Assembly: GCF_049943955.1 (NCBI RefSeq)
Contig: NZ_JBNFTW010000005.1
Span: 186,001 to 250,000 of the forward strand
Source: Desulfosporosinus sp049943955
Lineage (GTDB): Bacteria > Bacillota > Desulfitobacteriia > Desulfitobacteriales > Desulfitobacteriaceae
Direction: 5' to 3'
Length of the DNA: 64,000 nucleotides
Positions 17,496-26,614 of the stretch are shown piece by piece. A model generated the notes under the pieces. That model had not been told where the DNA came from and ran no database searches. It worked only from the letters and a program-made list of their open reading frames with translations. Positions within the stretch are counted from its first letter, which is position 1, and the number at the start of each line of letters is the position of its first letter. A program made the position numbers and the translations under genes.

Positions 17496-19388
17496 TTACT
17501 CTCCATTAAAGAAACCAATTGCGGGATCAATTATTAAAGTTCGGTCGAGAAATAGATTCCCCAATTCGCATGAAGTTTCAGGCAGATAAGCACAACTGTG
17601 GCATGCGGCGCCATTTAAATTATTAACCCCTTGTCCAGAAGTCCTTCCAATCTCCGAACAGACGGGATCGGAACTGCACCATTTCGCTTTTTCAACCGCT
17701 TTATTAACGACTGGGAAAAAGTATTCTTTTCTTCCCACTCTTACAAGACCTCCAAATGTACCCTCAATATCTCCTGATGAGGTGTAAATTAATGCACCGC
17801 TTTGGTCCTCGCCCAAATATAACCGCTCGCGGAGAGAAGCAGAATTATAACCGCAGGTCAAAGCAAGTTCGTCAATTATAATATGAACTAAAGTATGCAA
17901 AAGAACATTTCTGGGTCTGACGATTAGATCATACATGTTTCCGGCCTTTTTCTCAACACGCTGTTGCAGTCTGCTAAAATAATGCAGCACTTCCGGCCGT
18001 TGTTCCCATATGTCCAACTTTTCGCGGTTCAACGTAAAAAATAATCCCTCGCCGTAAACTTTATAAGCCGGCAGCCAATTGTTATCAGATGAACTCACAT
18101 CTTTAAACAAGAGGGTTTTACCTTTAATAAGTTGATTCTGTTCCGAATCCTCTCCTGGGGATAGCCGGTTAAATCCGGTTAAAACTATCGTCTCTTTGAG
18201 CTTTGTCACTCGATTAATAAGATTGAAATAAGAGTTTTTATCTGCTTCATCAAAAGCCCATTCTTTCCTTACCTTAAGATTCTTCGAATCTATTTCTTGT
18301 AAAAGCACTTCAAACTCTTTCTTCCTCAGCTCAATTTCTGCATTTCTGGGGTTGGTTTGATCCAGAAACTGATGTTCTTCCGTCAATGACCCTTCTATAT
18401 ACAGGATCGCAAGTTCAATGTCCGATTGGTTATAATCTTGGATTTCTGGAGGACATAGTTTTTCAACTAACTTTATCTTATCCTCAAGTTTCGGAGCTAC
18501 ATTAAGCCATGATGAAGTAATGCCGTTTCTTTCAAACATATCAATTAGTTTTTCGACGGCTTGGTTTTCTCCCGGCAAATATATTGCACTAATTGTATTC
18601 GGATAATAGACATTTATAGAATTTTTGAGTACAGCAACCGGAAAGGCAGAGCAATCTTCTTTTTCTTTCTCTGTACCATACCAAGGCATAGAGCCGGGGC
18701 AACGATACAAGACATTGCTGGTTTCATTTAATCTTTTGCTTAATTCACTGACGGCTGTGTCATCATTATCTGAATAACTTTTGCGGGACATAATTCCTCG
18801 TAATGATCTTTCCTTATTACAGCTGCACTTAATTTTTAGAGAATCTAGAGTCGCTCCTCCGGTGGAAACAAGTTTCATTTGTCCGCCGCAGTTTGTATTC
18901 TCATCACCATGAACCCATTCTCTCCAGGGAAAATCGGAAATATGCCCGTGTTTACAGACGATGACAAATGGTACTTGAATCATCTTTTTGAGTTTCTTAC
19001 ATTCTTTACAATCATGCCAGCTGGACCGAGAAGACATCGGAATTTGATGCAGCGTTTTACACGCAGGACAGTAATGCCATGTCGGGAAACGAAGCAATGG
19101 TATATAAATTTCGGTATTCGTTTGAGTGTTGATATCACTTTCTCCGTTGTATTTGAAACCCGATCTGTAATCCGGAGGCATCAACAATTTATTGACCTTT
19201 AGTAATGATCTTAATCTTGGTTCATGTATTTCAAACTCATCAAGTGATTCAATACGTCGTTCATTTATATCGTAAAACCACCTGTCAAGAGCGCCTATCA
19301 TTGCAGATTCTCCTTCAGGACTAATTACAAGAGCACCTGGACCAAAAGTAGTCACAAGCTGGCCTCTTCTCAAAGGTAAATCTTTCAC
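17496..19388 (-). CDS. drmB: DrmB-like DUF1998 protein
   Basis: I place the start at GTG 19388, which overlaps the helicase stop (GTGA) and has GGGAGG nine bases upstream; an ATG six codons earlier lacks that spacing. It reads KDLPLRRGQLVTTFGPGALV, typical of DrmB, then Cys clusters (YCPACKTLHQ, DCKECKK near 120-140; CKHGH near 160) and the DUF1998 end: LLHTLVHIIIDELALTCGY with RERLY and a terminal CHSCAYLPETSCE. In DISARM, DrmB partners with the DrmA helicase; the pair loads on phage DNA. Length, order (drmA then drmB) and overlap all agree. Confidence 0.88.
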   Translation of the reverse strand: MKDLPLRRGQLVTTFGPGALVISPEGESAMIGALDRWFYDINERRIESLDEFEIHEPRLRSLLKVNKLLMPPDYRSGFKYNGESDINTQTNTEIYIPLLRFPTWHYCPACKTLHQIPMSSRSSWHDCKECKKLKKMIQVPFVIVCKHGHISDFPWREWVHGDENTNCGGQMKLVSTGGATLDSLKIKCSCNKERSLRGIMSRKSYSDNDDTAVSELSKRLNETSNVLYRCPGSMPWYGTEKEKEDCSAFPVAVLKNSINVYYPNTISAIYLPGENQAVEKLIDMFERNGITSSWLNVAPKLEDKIKLVEKLCPPEIQDYNQSDIELAILYIEGSLTEEHQFLDQTNPRNAEIELRKKEFEVLLQEIDSKNLKVRKEWAFDEADKNSYFNLINRVTKLKETIVLTGFNRLSPGEDSEQNQLIKGKTLLFKDVSSSDNNWLPAYKVYGEGLFFTLNREKLDIWEQRPEVLHYFSRLQQRVEKKAGNMYDLIVRPRNVLLHTLVHIIIDELALTCGYNSASLRERLYLGEDQSGALIYTSSGDIEGTFGGLVRVGRKEYFFPVVNKAVEKAKWCSSDPVCSEIGRTSGQGVNNLNGAACHSCAYLPETSCELGNLFLDRTLIIDPAIGFFNGE

Positions 19389-22300
19389 GTGAATAATCCC
19401 TCCCAACTTACAGGTTCATTCCCTCGCTCGGCTGAGTTATAAACAGAAACAATGAGTCCTCTGCACTCTGAGTCTACATTCCGCATGGAATTAATCATGG
19501 ACTCGGCTTTGCTTTTTAATGCCGGCGGAACGGAGGAACCTGCTGTATACATATACCCGTTTACATTCGATTCAACCTTCCAGGCGGTATAATCTCCTTT
19601 CTCAAGCCTCTTCAGTACATCAAGAAACCTGCTTTTAAGTTCATTAACTTGCTCATGGTCAACAAGATTAGCTCTCTCGATCAGTCTGTTATAAAACGGT
19701 ACAATTCGATTATTCAAATACTTGCTGATTTCCTTCCAATCCGGAGTTCTTGCAATGGTATCATCTAACGCTTGGCGTAAAAAACCAATAATAATTGCGT
19801 GCAGTCCTCGATCCAAACACGAATCCGAAAAGGGAGTTACACTAGTCGGTTCAACTTGAGCATATAATTTCTGATGATACTCTTTGAAATGTTCAAAATG
19901 GGATTTATCTCTTGATTTTGTATTGGAGTACAGCGTAAAAATTAGTCCTGGGCTCTCCCACCAGCGGCGTCCCACCCGTCCGCTTACTTGAATATACTGG
20001 GCGGTCATTTTCGGCTGTCCAACAATGGCCATAACAGATAATCGATCAATATCTACCCCGACTTCAATAATGTTTGATGCTAAACACATGTCTATGACCG
20101 CATCTTTGTAATTTTCTTGGAAGTTATAACTCGATTTTAAGTCATCAATTGTTTTAGCAATTTCATGACTGTTTTTCCTTGACGTTAATTCAAGGACATT
20201 GTTGATATATCGAACGTTCTTTTGCATTCCTTTTCGCATGGCCATTGATTTAGAATACTGAGGTATGTCGGTTTGTATTAATGTCAGACCGCCGCCTAAC
20301 TCCCGCAAAGTATTATAAAAAGTTAACAAGGTCCAATACGGATCTCTTTCTTTTTCGTCAATGTCAACAGCTGCCTGAAGAATTGAAGAAAAAGACATAA
20401 CTTGAGACATCATAATCCGAACCGTTTGGGTATATACGCCTACATATTTTCGGCCGGGCATCGGTTTACCGCTTGCTTTATCGATTGCAGGAGTCGCAAA
20501 GAAAGAATCTTCATTTTCTAATCCGGGACTTGGAAACAGCCTGGCTTCTTTTCGCCCGAATAGAGCAAGGGCTTGTTCTTCAAATTGTTTAATTGTGGCT
20601 GTTGCTGCAATAATTTTGGGTTTAATTAATTGCCCATCTATTTTCTTTAAACACAGCTCCTCAATTAAGGCCTCAAACAAACCGGTTAATGTACCTAATG
20701 GCCCGGAGATTAAGTGAAGTTCATCTTGCACAATTAATGACGGCGGATTCACCGCGTTATTCCCGTTCCAGTCTATTCCGAATAAAGACCTTGCTTTAGG
20801 CTGCCAAACTAACTGTACAAATTTATCGACGGTTCCAATGAGGAATGTCGGCCTTTTTTCATAAATAGTTTGATCCACGATATAAACGGGTAATTCTTCA
20901 TGAAATTCACAGTTATGATCCGGGCAGTGCAGCACTAACTTATCGTTTTCAAACTTATAACCAAGATAGATTTTTTTCTTCTTACTTGCTTTTTGCTCGT
21001 AATATCCTAAGGGAGCTCCGCACCAAGGACAACTGTTAACGATAAACTGTTTAGCCGTTTTATCATTACGCTGCAACTTACTTAGATATTTCTTTGCGGT
21101 TAGATTGTTATTTGGTGTTGCATTCGACCCTACCCATATCCCGATTGAAAACGGGGTACTGCCCAGTTTTTCTTCATTTTTCCTTCTTAGATATTCCAAA
21201 ACGCAGATAAGCCTTGAAGATCTTTGAAATTGATCGGCAGTTAATAGTCTTAACGTATATCTCATCATGACATCAACACCGGCATCCGAAGGATTTCTAA
21301 GCCGTCTTAAAATCATTTGAAATGCTGCTACCCCTAAATAAGCCTCTGTTTTGCCACCGCCGGTCGGGAACCAGATCAAATCAACAATTTCCCTTGAATC
21401 ACATTTCTCGTCTACGAGAGATTCCATAGACATTAAAAAAAATGCAATCTGAAAGGCTCTCCAAGTATTTTTAGCACTTTTTAATTTTGATTCATTTTTA
21501 ACATTTTCTAGATAGTCTAAATCAAACTTAAGTTTCTTATCATCAATATAACCCGAACGTTTATTTTTTCCATTTTCCTGTTGCAGAAGAATGGCAATAT
21601 TCGCCAGTTGAAAAGCCTCCAGTACTTGCGGAATCTTTAATAGTTCAAGACCTTTAACCATGCGTTCTAAGCTTTCATGACACAACTCAATATGCTTCTT
21701 GGCGATTGGTTTAAGCAAATCCGGAACTTCAGTCACTATTTCTTTTTCTTTTTGCTTAATCCATTCACTGTAACCTTCTACTAGTGGTTTTAAGATTTCC
21801 TCCGGATGTTTATTTGTCGAGAGGCCTGCTAAATCGCTCATCCTTATTTCGAGTTCTACTTCCTTGTCCCCTTGCTTTATAAAAACGTTGGGAGTCATGC
21901 TTAGTGCTTCGTATTCCGGCATAAAAGTAGTTGATATTTCTTTCACGTTTGAGCAATTTTGTTCACAATGTGCAGCACATCCGTGTCCGAATGCATACAC
22001 TCCCTCGTTACGATAAAGCAGTTCAGTTGAGGCTTCGTCTTTGTCTTCATTGAGTAAACCTTTTAATTGATACATTTTAGGATAAAAGGAAAATGAATTA
22101 TTTTCAGGAGTGCAAATACACATTTTAGCCTGGAATAAAATTAACTGCATCCTGTTAAAATCAGGAACTTCCGAGCGGTTAGTAACACTAATGGTAATAA
22201 TTAATTTATCCTTTAGTTCACGAAGGCGGGTATGAAGCTGAATTTGATATTGACTAATTTTCTCGCCTTTTTTATTGGTCATAGATATATTGTTCTCGAT

Positions 22301-22906
22301 CTGTCTGCGGCTGATTAATTCTTTTAAATTCAAATTCCAAGACCCTTCCACAGTCTCCCGCAACCACCATTTAATATTTCCGGTTTCGCCTTTTACTCTC
22401 ACACTATGCGGTATATATGTTCCTCCTTCGAGTTTAACAGTCAGATACGGAACATTTCTATCAACGCAAAACGTTAAACCAATTGTTGACGGTAAAAAAT
22501 CGCTTCTTTGCGGAAAGAGTTCTAATTCACCATCCTCTTCCGTGGACTCGACCCCCTCTTGATGTTCGAATAATTCATCGATCCTCTGACTCTCTTCTTC
22601 ATCCGAATTTTTCTCGATAGGAGTTTCAAGGGATATTTCTTCATTTTGATCGATTCCTAAGGGAAACAAGATTCCGCTGACATATCTTTCGGTCGGCGTT
22701 TCCCTTTGCAGAATTTCTTCTTTTACGCCGCCAACTTCCCAGTAATACGGTTTGAAAAGCTCATCTTTTGATTCGAAAACTACAGAACCTATCGGGTTAA
22801 ACTTCGTATAGTTATCCCTTATTTGACAGGGTCCTATCATTTCTTGACGTACATTTTCTAAAACCTTTTGACGGTTTATGAGTGATTTTTCTAAAGATAC
22901 TGCCAT
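19385..22906 (-). CDS. drmA: DrmA-like SF2 helicase
   Basis: A 1173-residue helicase with FPTGGGKTEAY (Walker A, about 515), LRLLTADQFQR, zinc-like CPWCGAPL and CPDHNCEFH clusters in an insert, VQDELHLISGPLGTLTGLFE (DELH box, about 727), TATIKQFEEQ, VGVDIDRLSVMAIVGQPKM and YIQVSGRVGRR (motif VI, about 975). These match the DISARM DrmA family, whose DExH-box helicase contains an insert and acts with DrmB. The first 450 residues are a non-helicase domain. It is followed at once by drmB with a 4-base overlap and preceded at 20 bp by the second DrmE-like gene. Confidence 0.9.
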   Translation of the reverse strand: MAVSLEKSLINRQKVLENVRQEMIGPCQIRDNYTKFNPIGSVVFESKDELFKPYYWEVGGVKEEILQRETPTERYVSGILFPLGIDQNEEISLETPIEKNSDEEESQRIDELFEHQEGVESTEEDGELELFPQRSDFLPSTIGLTFCVDRNVPYLTVKLEGGTYIPHSVRVKGETGNIKWWLRETVEGSWNLNLKELISRRQIENNISMTNKKGEKISQYQIQLHTRLRELKDKLIITISVTNRSEVPDFNRMQLILFQAKMCICTPENNSFSFYPKMYQLKGLLNEDKDEASTELLYRNEGVYAFGHGCAAHCEQNCSNVKEISTTFMPEYEALSMTPNVFIKQGDKEVELEIRMSDLAGLSTNKHPEEILKPLVEGYSEWIKQKEKEIVTEVPDLLKPIAKKHIELCHESLERMVKGLELLKIPQVLEAFQLANIAILLQQENGKNKRSGYIDDKKLKFDLDYLENVKNESKLKSAKNTWRAFQIAFFLMSMESLVDEKCDSREIVDLIWFPTGGGKTEAYLGVAAFQMILRRLRNPSDAGVDVMMRYTLRLLTADQFQRSSRLICVLEYLRRKNEEKLGSTPFSIGIWVGSNATPNNNLTAKKYLSKLQRNDKTAKQFIVNSCPWCGAPLGYYEQKASKKKKIYLGYKFENDKLVLHCPDHNCEFHEELPVYIVDQTIYEKRPTFLIGTVDKFVQLVWQPKARSLFGIDWNGNNAVNPPSLIVQDELHLISGPLGTLTGLFEALIEELCLKKIDGQLIKPKIIAATATIKQFEEQALALFGRKEARLFPSPGLENEDSFFATPAIDKASGKPMPGRKYVGVYTQTVRIMMSQVMSFSSILQAAVDIDEKERDPYWTLLTFYNTLRELGGGLTLIQTDIPQYSKSMAMRKGMQKNVRYINNVLELTSRKNSHEIAKTIDDLKSSYNFQENYKDAVIDMCLASNIIEVGVDIDRLSVMAIVGQPKMTAQYIQVSGRVGRRWWESPGLIFTLYSNTKSRDKSHFEHFKEYHQKLYAQVEPTSVTPFSDSCLDRGLHAIIIGFLRQALDDTIARTPDWKEISKYLNNRIVPFYNRLIERANLVDHEQVNELKSRFLDVLKRLEKGDYTAWKVESNVNGYMYTAGSSVPPALKSKAESMINSMRNVDSECRGLIVSVYNSAERGNEPVSWEGLFT

Positions 22907-22926
22907 TCTATATTACTCCTTTCTTT

Positions 22927-24444
22927 CTAATCCAAGTCAAAAGGCTTCATTAAATTGTGCGGGGCAATTTGATGTGCCGTGTTATCGATGGAAACGATTC
23001 TTTCAATATTAAAAGATGCACCGTTAAATTCTTGGGATTGAAAGGTATAAAAGCCCTTTTCTTTTAACTCTTGAAGGATATTGTCGGACAGTTCATTCAT
23101 CAGCTTTTCAGATATCAACCGTCCTGCTTTTTGATGGGCGCTTCGTATTTCCTTCATCACGCTGTGAATATTCTTGATTTCATCTTCCTCATATTTAAAC
23201 GCCCTTAAAAGTTTGGGGAGTTCGGTCGGACAAATAGAATCTTCAGCGCACCAAGACCTCACGGATTGTGCCGATGCTGTTTCTAAATGATACTTTTTCA
23301 TTAATATATCGCTTACATTTTTGGCACCTTTCTTTTGGACATTTAAACGCAATTTATTTTTCCAGTTATTTTGCAAGTTTCTATAATCTTTGGCATTCAT
23401 TTTTAATACGTCTTGATCGGCAACTTCTGCAATTAACTTGGTATCTCGTTCATTTCTAATAATGATATAATCGTCCTCTTCAACATCCTTAAAATTTACC
23501 TGCCTTACAGAATTAATTTTGTCATTTGGTATGTAAACACGAATTTTAGAATCGTTGGGAGCAAATAAAAAGCGGTCATTTTCCAAGTACACAATGGATG
23601 CTTCCACCGTATCCTGAGAATAATCCCCGCTTTTATTTTCTTTTCCGATAAACTGACTAACAGCTTGATTTATCAATTCTTTTTCGTTAAAGTCGATCAC
23701 GCTTTTCCTAGCTGCCGACTCACCAAATGAAATGTGATTAAAAATCGTACTGTATGTTCCCTCTTCATCTATATCCTCAAATATCTTTTTAGGGATTATC
23801 TCATTAGAAAAAATATCATATGAAATAAACGTCGTATTTCCCTTGAACGTATTTTTCGCATAATCGCCGTAATAATTTATATTGCCTATATAAATTACTT
23901 CATCAAAAAAAGCAATTTCTTTTTTGAAACTATTTTCCGTAAAAAAATTAACATCAAAATAAGTTCTTAATCTTTGACTTAATATCTGTCTTTCTTCAGA
24001 TGAAACAGCTCTTTTAGTAACAAGAGCTACTCTGTAACCAGGTCTCATCCTTTGGTTGATATGATCACAAAGGTATGAAGTTAAATAATTCATTGGCGAA
24101 TTACTCAGTTCTTTAACCAATTCCGCAATGTGCCTTACATGAGTTGAAAAAAGTTCAGGATAACCGCTTTTAATCTGATAAAATTTGCACAGCATTTGTT
24201 TTTCTAACTCTATATTGATAACGTTGCTATAAGGGAGAAAGCTCAAAAGAAATTTATAGAATACTTTTTTGAATAAATTCAAAGACTCTACCAGGTATTC
24301 ATCGTCTTCATACCATTTATTCACTTTTATTTTAAACTTATCCAGTAAATTTGCTAAGGTTAACAATTCATGACTATCGAACGATTTAAAGGAGACTTGT
24401 ATATTTGTATAATCATATAAACGTAATAAGTTATTTAAATTCAT
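22927..24444 (-). CDS. DrmE-like candidate, second (C-terminal-type) protein
   Basis: Starting from ATG 24444, which has GGAGGTAG in place, the 505-residue protein shows no standard enzyme motif. It contains VALVTKRAVSSEERQIL with a Rossmann-like strand pattern, a KIRVYIPNDKINSVRQV beta domain near residue 320, and a helical region QSVRSWCAEDSICPTELPKLLRAF that reads like a small HTH. It lies 20 bp ahead of drmA. Class 2 DISARM has drmE in this position; with the preceding 330-residue gene the total is close to a single DrmE of roughly 800 residues. I do not recognise the sequence itself, so the name is a positional inference. Confidence 0.5.
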   Translation of the reverse strand: MNLNNLLRLYDYTNIQVSFKSFDSHELLTLANLLDKFKIKVNKWYEDDEYLVESLNLFKKVFYKFLLSFLPYSNVINIELEKQMLCKFYQIKSGYPELFSTHVRHIAELVKELSNSPMNYLTSYLCDHINQRMRPGYRVALVTKRAVSSEERQILSQRLRTYFDVNFFTENSFKKEIAFFDEVIYIGNINYYGDYAKNTFKGNTTFISYDIFSNEIIPKKIFEDIDEEGTYSTIFNHISFGESAARKSVIDFNEKELINQAVSQFIGKENKSGDYSQDTVEASIVYLENDRFLFAPNDSKIRVYIPNDKINSVRQVNFKDVEEDDYIIIRNERDTKLIAEVADQDVLKMNAKDYRNLQNNWKNKLRLNVQKKGAKNVSDILMKKYHLETASAQSVRSWCAEDSICPTELPKLLRAFKYEEDEIKNIHSVMKEIRSAHQKAGRLISEKLMNELSDNILQELKEKGFYTFQSQEFNGASFNIERIVSIDNTAHQIAPHNLMKPFDLD

Positions 24445-24449
24445 CAGCG

Positions 24450-25442
24450 CTACCTCCATGAAAAATACTCAATTCCGTTTGGGATTTGAGCATCATGATT
24501 TTTTACATAGTCATTAATTTCAGAGGTAATAATTTTATAATCTCGCTGCAAAAGTTCAATTTTTATTTTTTCTTTTACTTCAACCAATCGATTCTCATTG
24601 TCGCATCTGCTTGTAATAATAATACTTGGGTTTTTTATAAAGTTTTTAAACTGCTTTAAGTAGCTGTTAATATCCGAATAAATAACTGGGAGCTCATTGC
24701 TTATGTCAGCTTGTATTTTTTTCATTTGTGAAGAAAACAATCGTCCGTTTTTATAACTGCAGTTATTATCAATGTACAAGAAATCTTTAACGGAGCCTTT
24801 ACAGTGATCGCAAATAAATATTTCCTTGTCTATTAATTCATAAATTTGTTTTACGTTTCCAACTATATAAAAGGCATCACCTGGATAGAATGAAACTTTA
24901 TTCAATTGACTAGAGGAGTATAATACACGTAATAATGGACTAGCTTCCAAGCCTACTTGCTTTTTCTTATTAACCTTTATTGTTCTTTTGATTTGATCGT
25001 ATTCTTCATCTAATAGAATGACTCGTTCAATCCACTGTCTTTCAGGAATTCCTCTTTCGATCTTTCCGTCTTTGATTTTCAAAATCATTTCATCTTGAAA
25101 TACAGGACTTGGTTCTATTGAAATCACAGATACTTTTCGTCTGGATTTATCATCTTGATAAATGATACGACTTCCCTTTTCTAAATTTAATACCGCTTTC
25201 CTTATGGATCTCATCTGTTTGTTAACAGAGAATCCTTTGTCAGCGATCCCCATAGCAATAAACAGTGAAAAAAAATGTTCGCTTGGCAGAGAAATAATTA
25301 CGTTCGCCGGCTTCTTATACTTGATTCCATGTTCACTAATAAATGCTCCTAGGATGAACGCAAAATTTATCCAGGTTGGTAAGTTAATAGGTGTGCAATT
25401 ATTCAGAACTTTCAAATCTCTAATGCCCATTGTTTTCCACAA
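24450..25442 (-). CDS. DrmE-like candidate, first (N-terminal-type) protein
   Basis: The 330 residues have strand-helix patterns (KPANVIISLPSEHFFSLFIAMGIADKG) but no motif I can name, and a CDHCKGSVKDFLYIDNNC zinc-like segment near residue 225. It is the first gene of the DISARM-like operon; its stop overlaps the ribosome site (TGGAGGTAG) of the next gene, so the two are coupled. It could be half of a split DrmE or an accessory protein. No known alternative fits better. Confidence 0.45.
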   Translation of the reverse strand: MWKTMGIRDLKVLNNCTPINLPTWINFAFILGAFISEHGIKYKKPANVIISLPSEHFFSLFIAMGIADKGFSVNKQMRSIRKAVLNLEKGSRIIYQDDKSRRKVSVISIEPSPVFQDEMILKIKDGKIERGIPERQWIERVILLDEEYDQIKRTIKVNKKKQVGLEASPLLRVLYSSSQLNKVSFYPGDAFYIVGNVKQIYELIDKEIFICDHCKGSVKDFLYIDNNCSYKNGRLFSSQMKKIQADISNELPVIYSDINSYLKQFKNFIKNPSIIITSRCDNENRLVEVKEKIKIELLQRDYKIITSEINDYVKNHDAQIPNGIEYFSWR

Positions 25443-26089
25443 CCTTTAACAACAATTTGCACCTTTATATCTACAATACCTTTGGAAACTTTAAATTTTT
25501 CTAGACGATCTCAGTCATTTCATCCTCTTTCTACATTTAATTATAGCAAAATTTCGCATTATGAAATGGCAAGAAAGAACAAGTATTTATTGGAATTACA
25601 TTATCCATATTGTTCTAGTTGTCTTAAATCAAACCGCATGTAAATGGTAATTATACTTAAGAAGATTTATTGAGCACTAAGAGGAGGGACCTTTTTAACA
25701 TTCCTGTTCTATTTCTCATTAATGGCATAGTTTTAGGACTTTTAAGACCAACAATAGTAAAGTTTCCTAATCGCAAACGGGTAGCAAATGATTTTGTTAC
25801 CTATCACTTTTTTCATCTAGACAAGCCCCATAGACCAAAACACAAAATGAGAGAAGTAATCTCGTCTATTCTTTGAACATTGGTAAACTTGTCGATCTAC
25901 TCTTTTCGGTAGTGAGAATCGAGGACATTTTGAATCGTGCCTTAAACCTTTTTACCTATCCACAGAGGCGAGGTTCAGCACTCCCTGCTGTCCATTCTAT
26001 GCGTACTTTTCGTAATCAAAAGGGCAGCCGAGAGATTGTATTATTTAATAAGGACTTGCTTATTTTGTGTATGTCTTACCCGAAAATTG
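25443..26089. other. Intergenic region with two short overlapping plus-strand frames
   Basis: It holds the promoter region of the DISARM-like operon (minus) and the tail of the small partner gene. Plus-strand frames at 25670-25876 (TTG start) and 25873-26112 look slightly protein-like (NIGKLVDLLFSVVRIEDILN) but have weak ribosome sites and no family I know. Treat them as possible debris. Confidence 0.3.
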
Positions 26090-26614
26090 CTAGTTATTTT
26101 CAAGTCGTATAATTATGGTGTCGTCTAGATTGATTTCCTCAATACTACATGGCACATGTCCTCTCAGAAATATTGCTAATCCTAAAGATTTAAGGGCTTC
26201 GTCTATATAACCAATTAAATTTGCCGACCTTCTTTTGTAACCAAATCTTGCAATCAGAGTTCTTAACTTAATTTTCCTATAGGCCTTATTAGGGGTATAG
26301 GTCAGTTCCAGCTTAATTATTTTAAAGAAACTTTCAATGATTCCCTGCTCATTAAGCTCTTCATTATTACTGGAATAATCTATGTCCTGCATCAAAATAT
26401 TTAGTTCATCCAACTCATGAAGTGTGCAATCGTACTCCGACAGATCCTTATAAATCGAATCTCGGAAAAACTTCTTGTTAGTCCTATATTTTGGCAGAAG
26501 GACAGAATTCCGTTGTTCCCATAAACTTTGAAGAATTCGTTTCTCTTCAGAAACTGGAAAATCCGAGATCAAGAAATATACTGCCAAATCGATTGATGTA
26601 TATAAATACTTCAC
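26090..26614 (-). CDS. Small protein coupled to the helicase-HNH gene
   Basis: The GTG at 26614 overlaps the helicase stop, so translation is coupled. The 174 residues are helical with a basic patch (KIKLRTLIARFGYKRRS) and a beta-rich acidic end (IEEINLDDTIIIRLENN). I do not recognise the family. The overlap argues that it works with the helicase as a two-gene module, perhaps as a DNA- or subunit-binding partner. Confidence 0.65.
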   Translation of the reverse strand: MKYLYTSIDLAVYFLISDFPVSEEKRILQSLWEQRNSVLLPKYRTNKKFFRDSIYKDLSEYDCTLHELDELNILMQDIDYSSNNEELNEQGIIESFFKIIKLELTYTPNKAYRKIKLRTLIARFGYKRRSANLIGYIDEALKSLGLAIFLRGHVPCSIEEINLDDTIIIRLENN

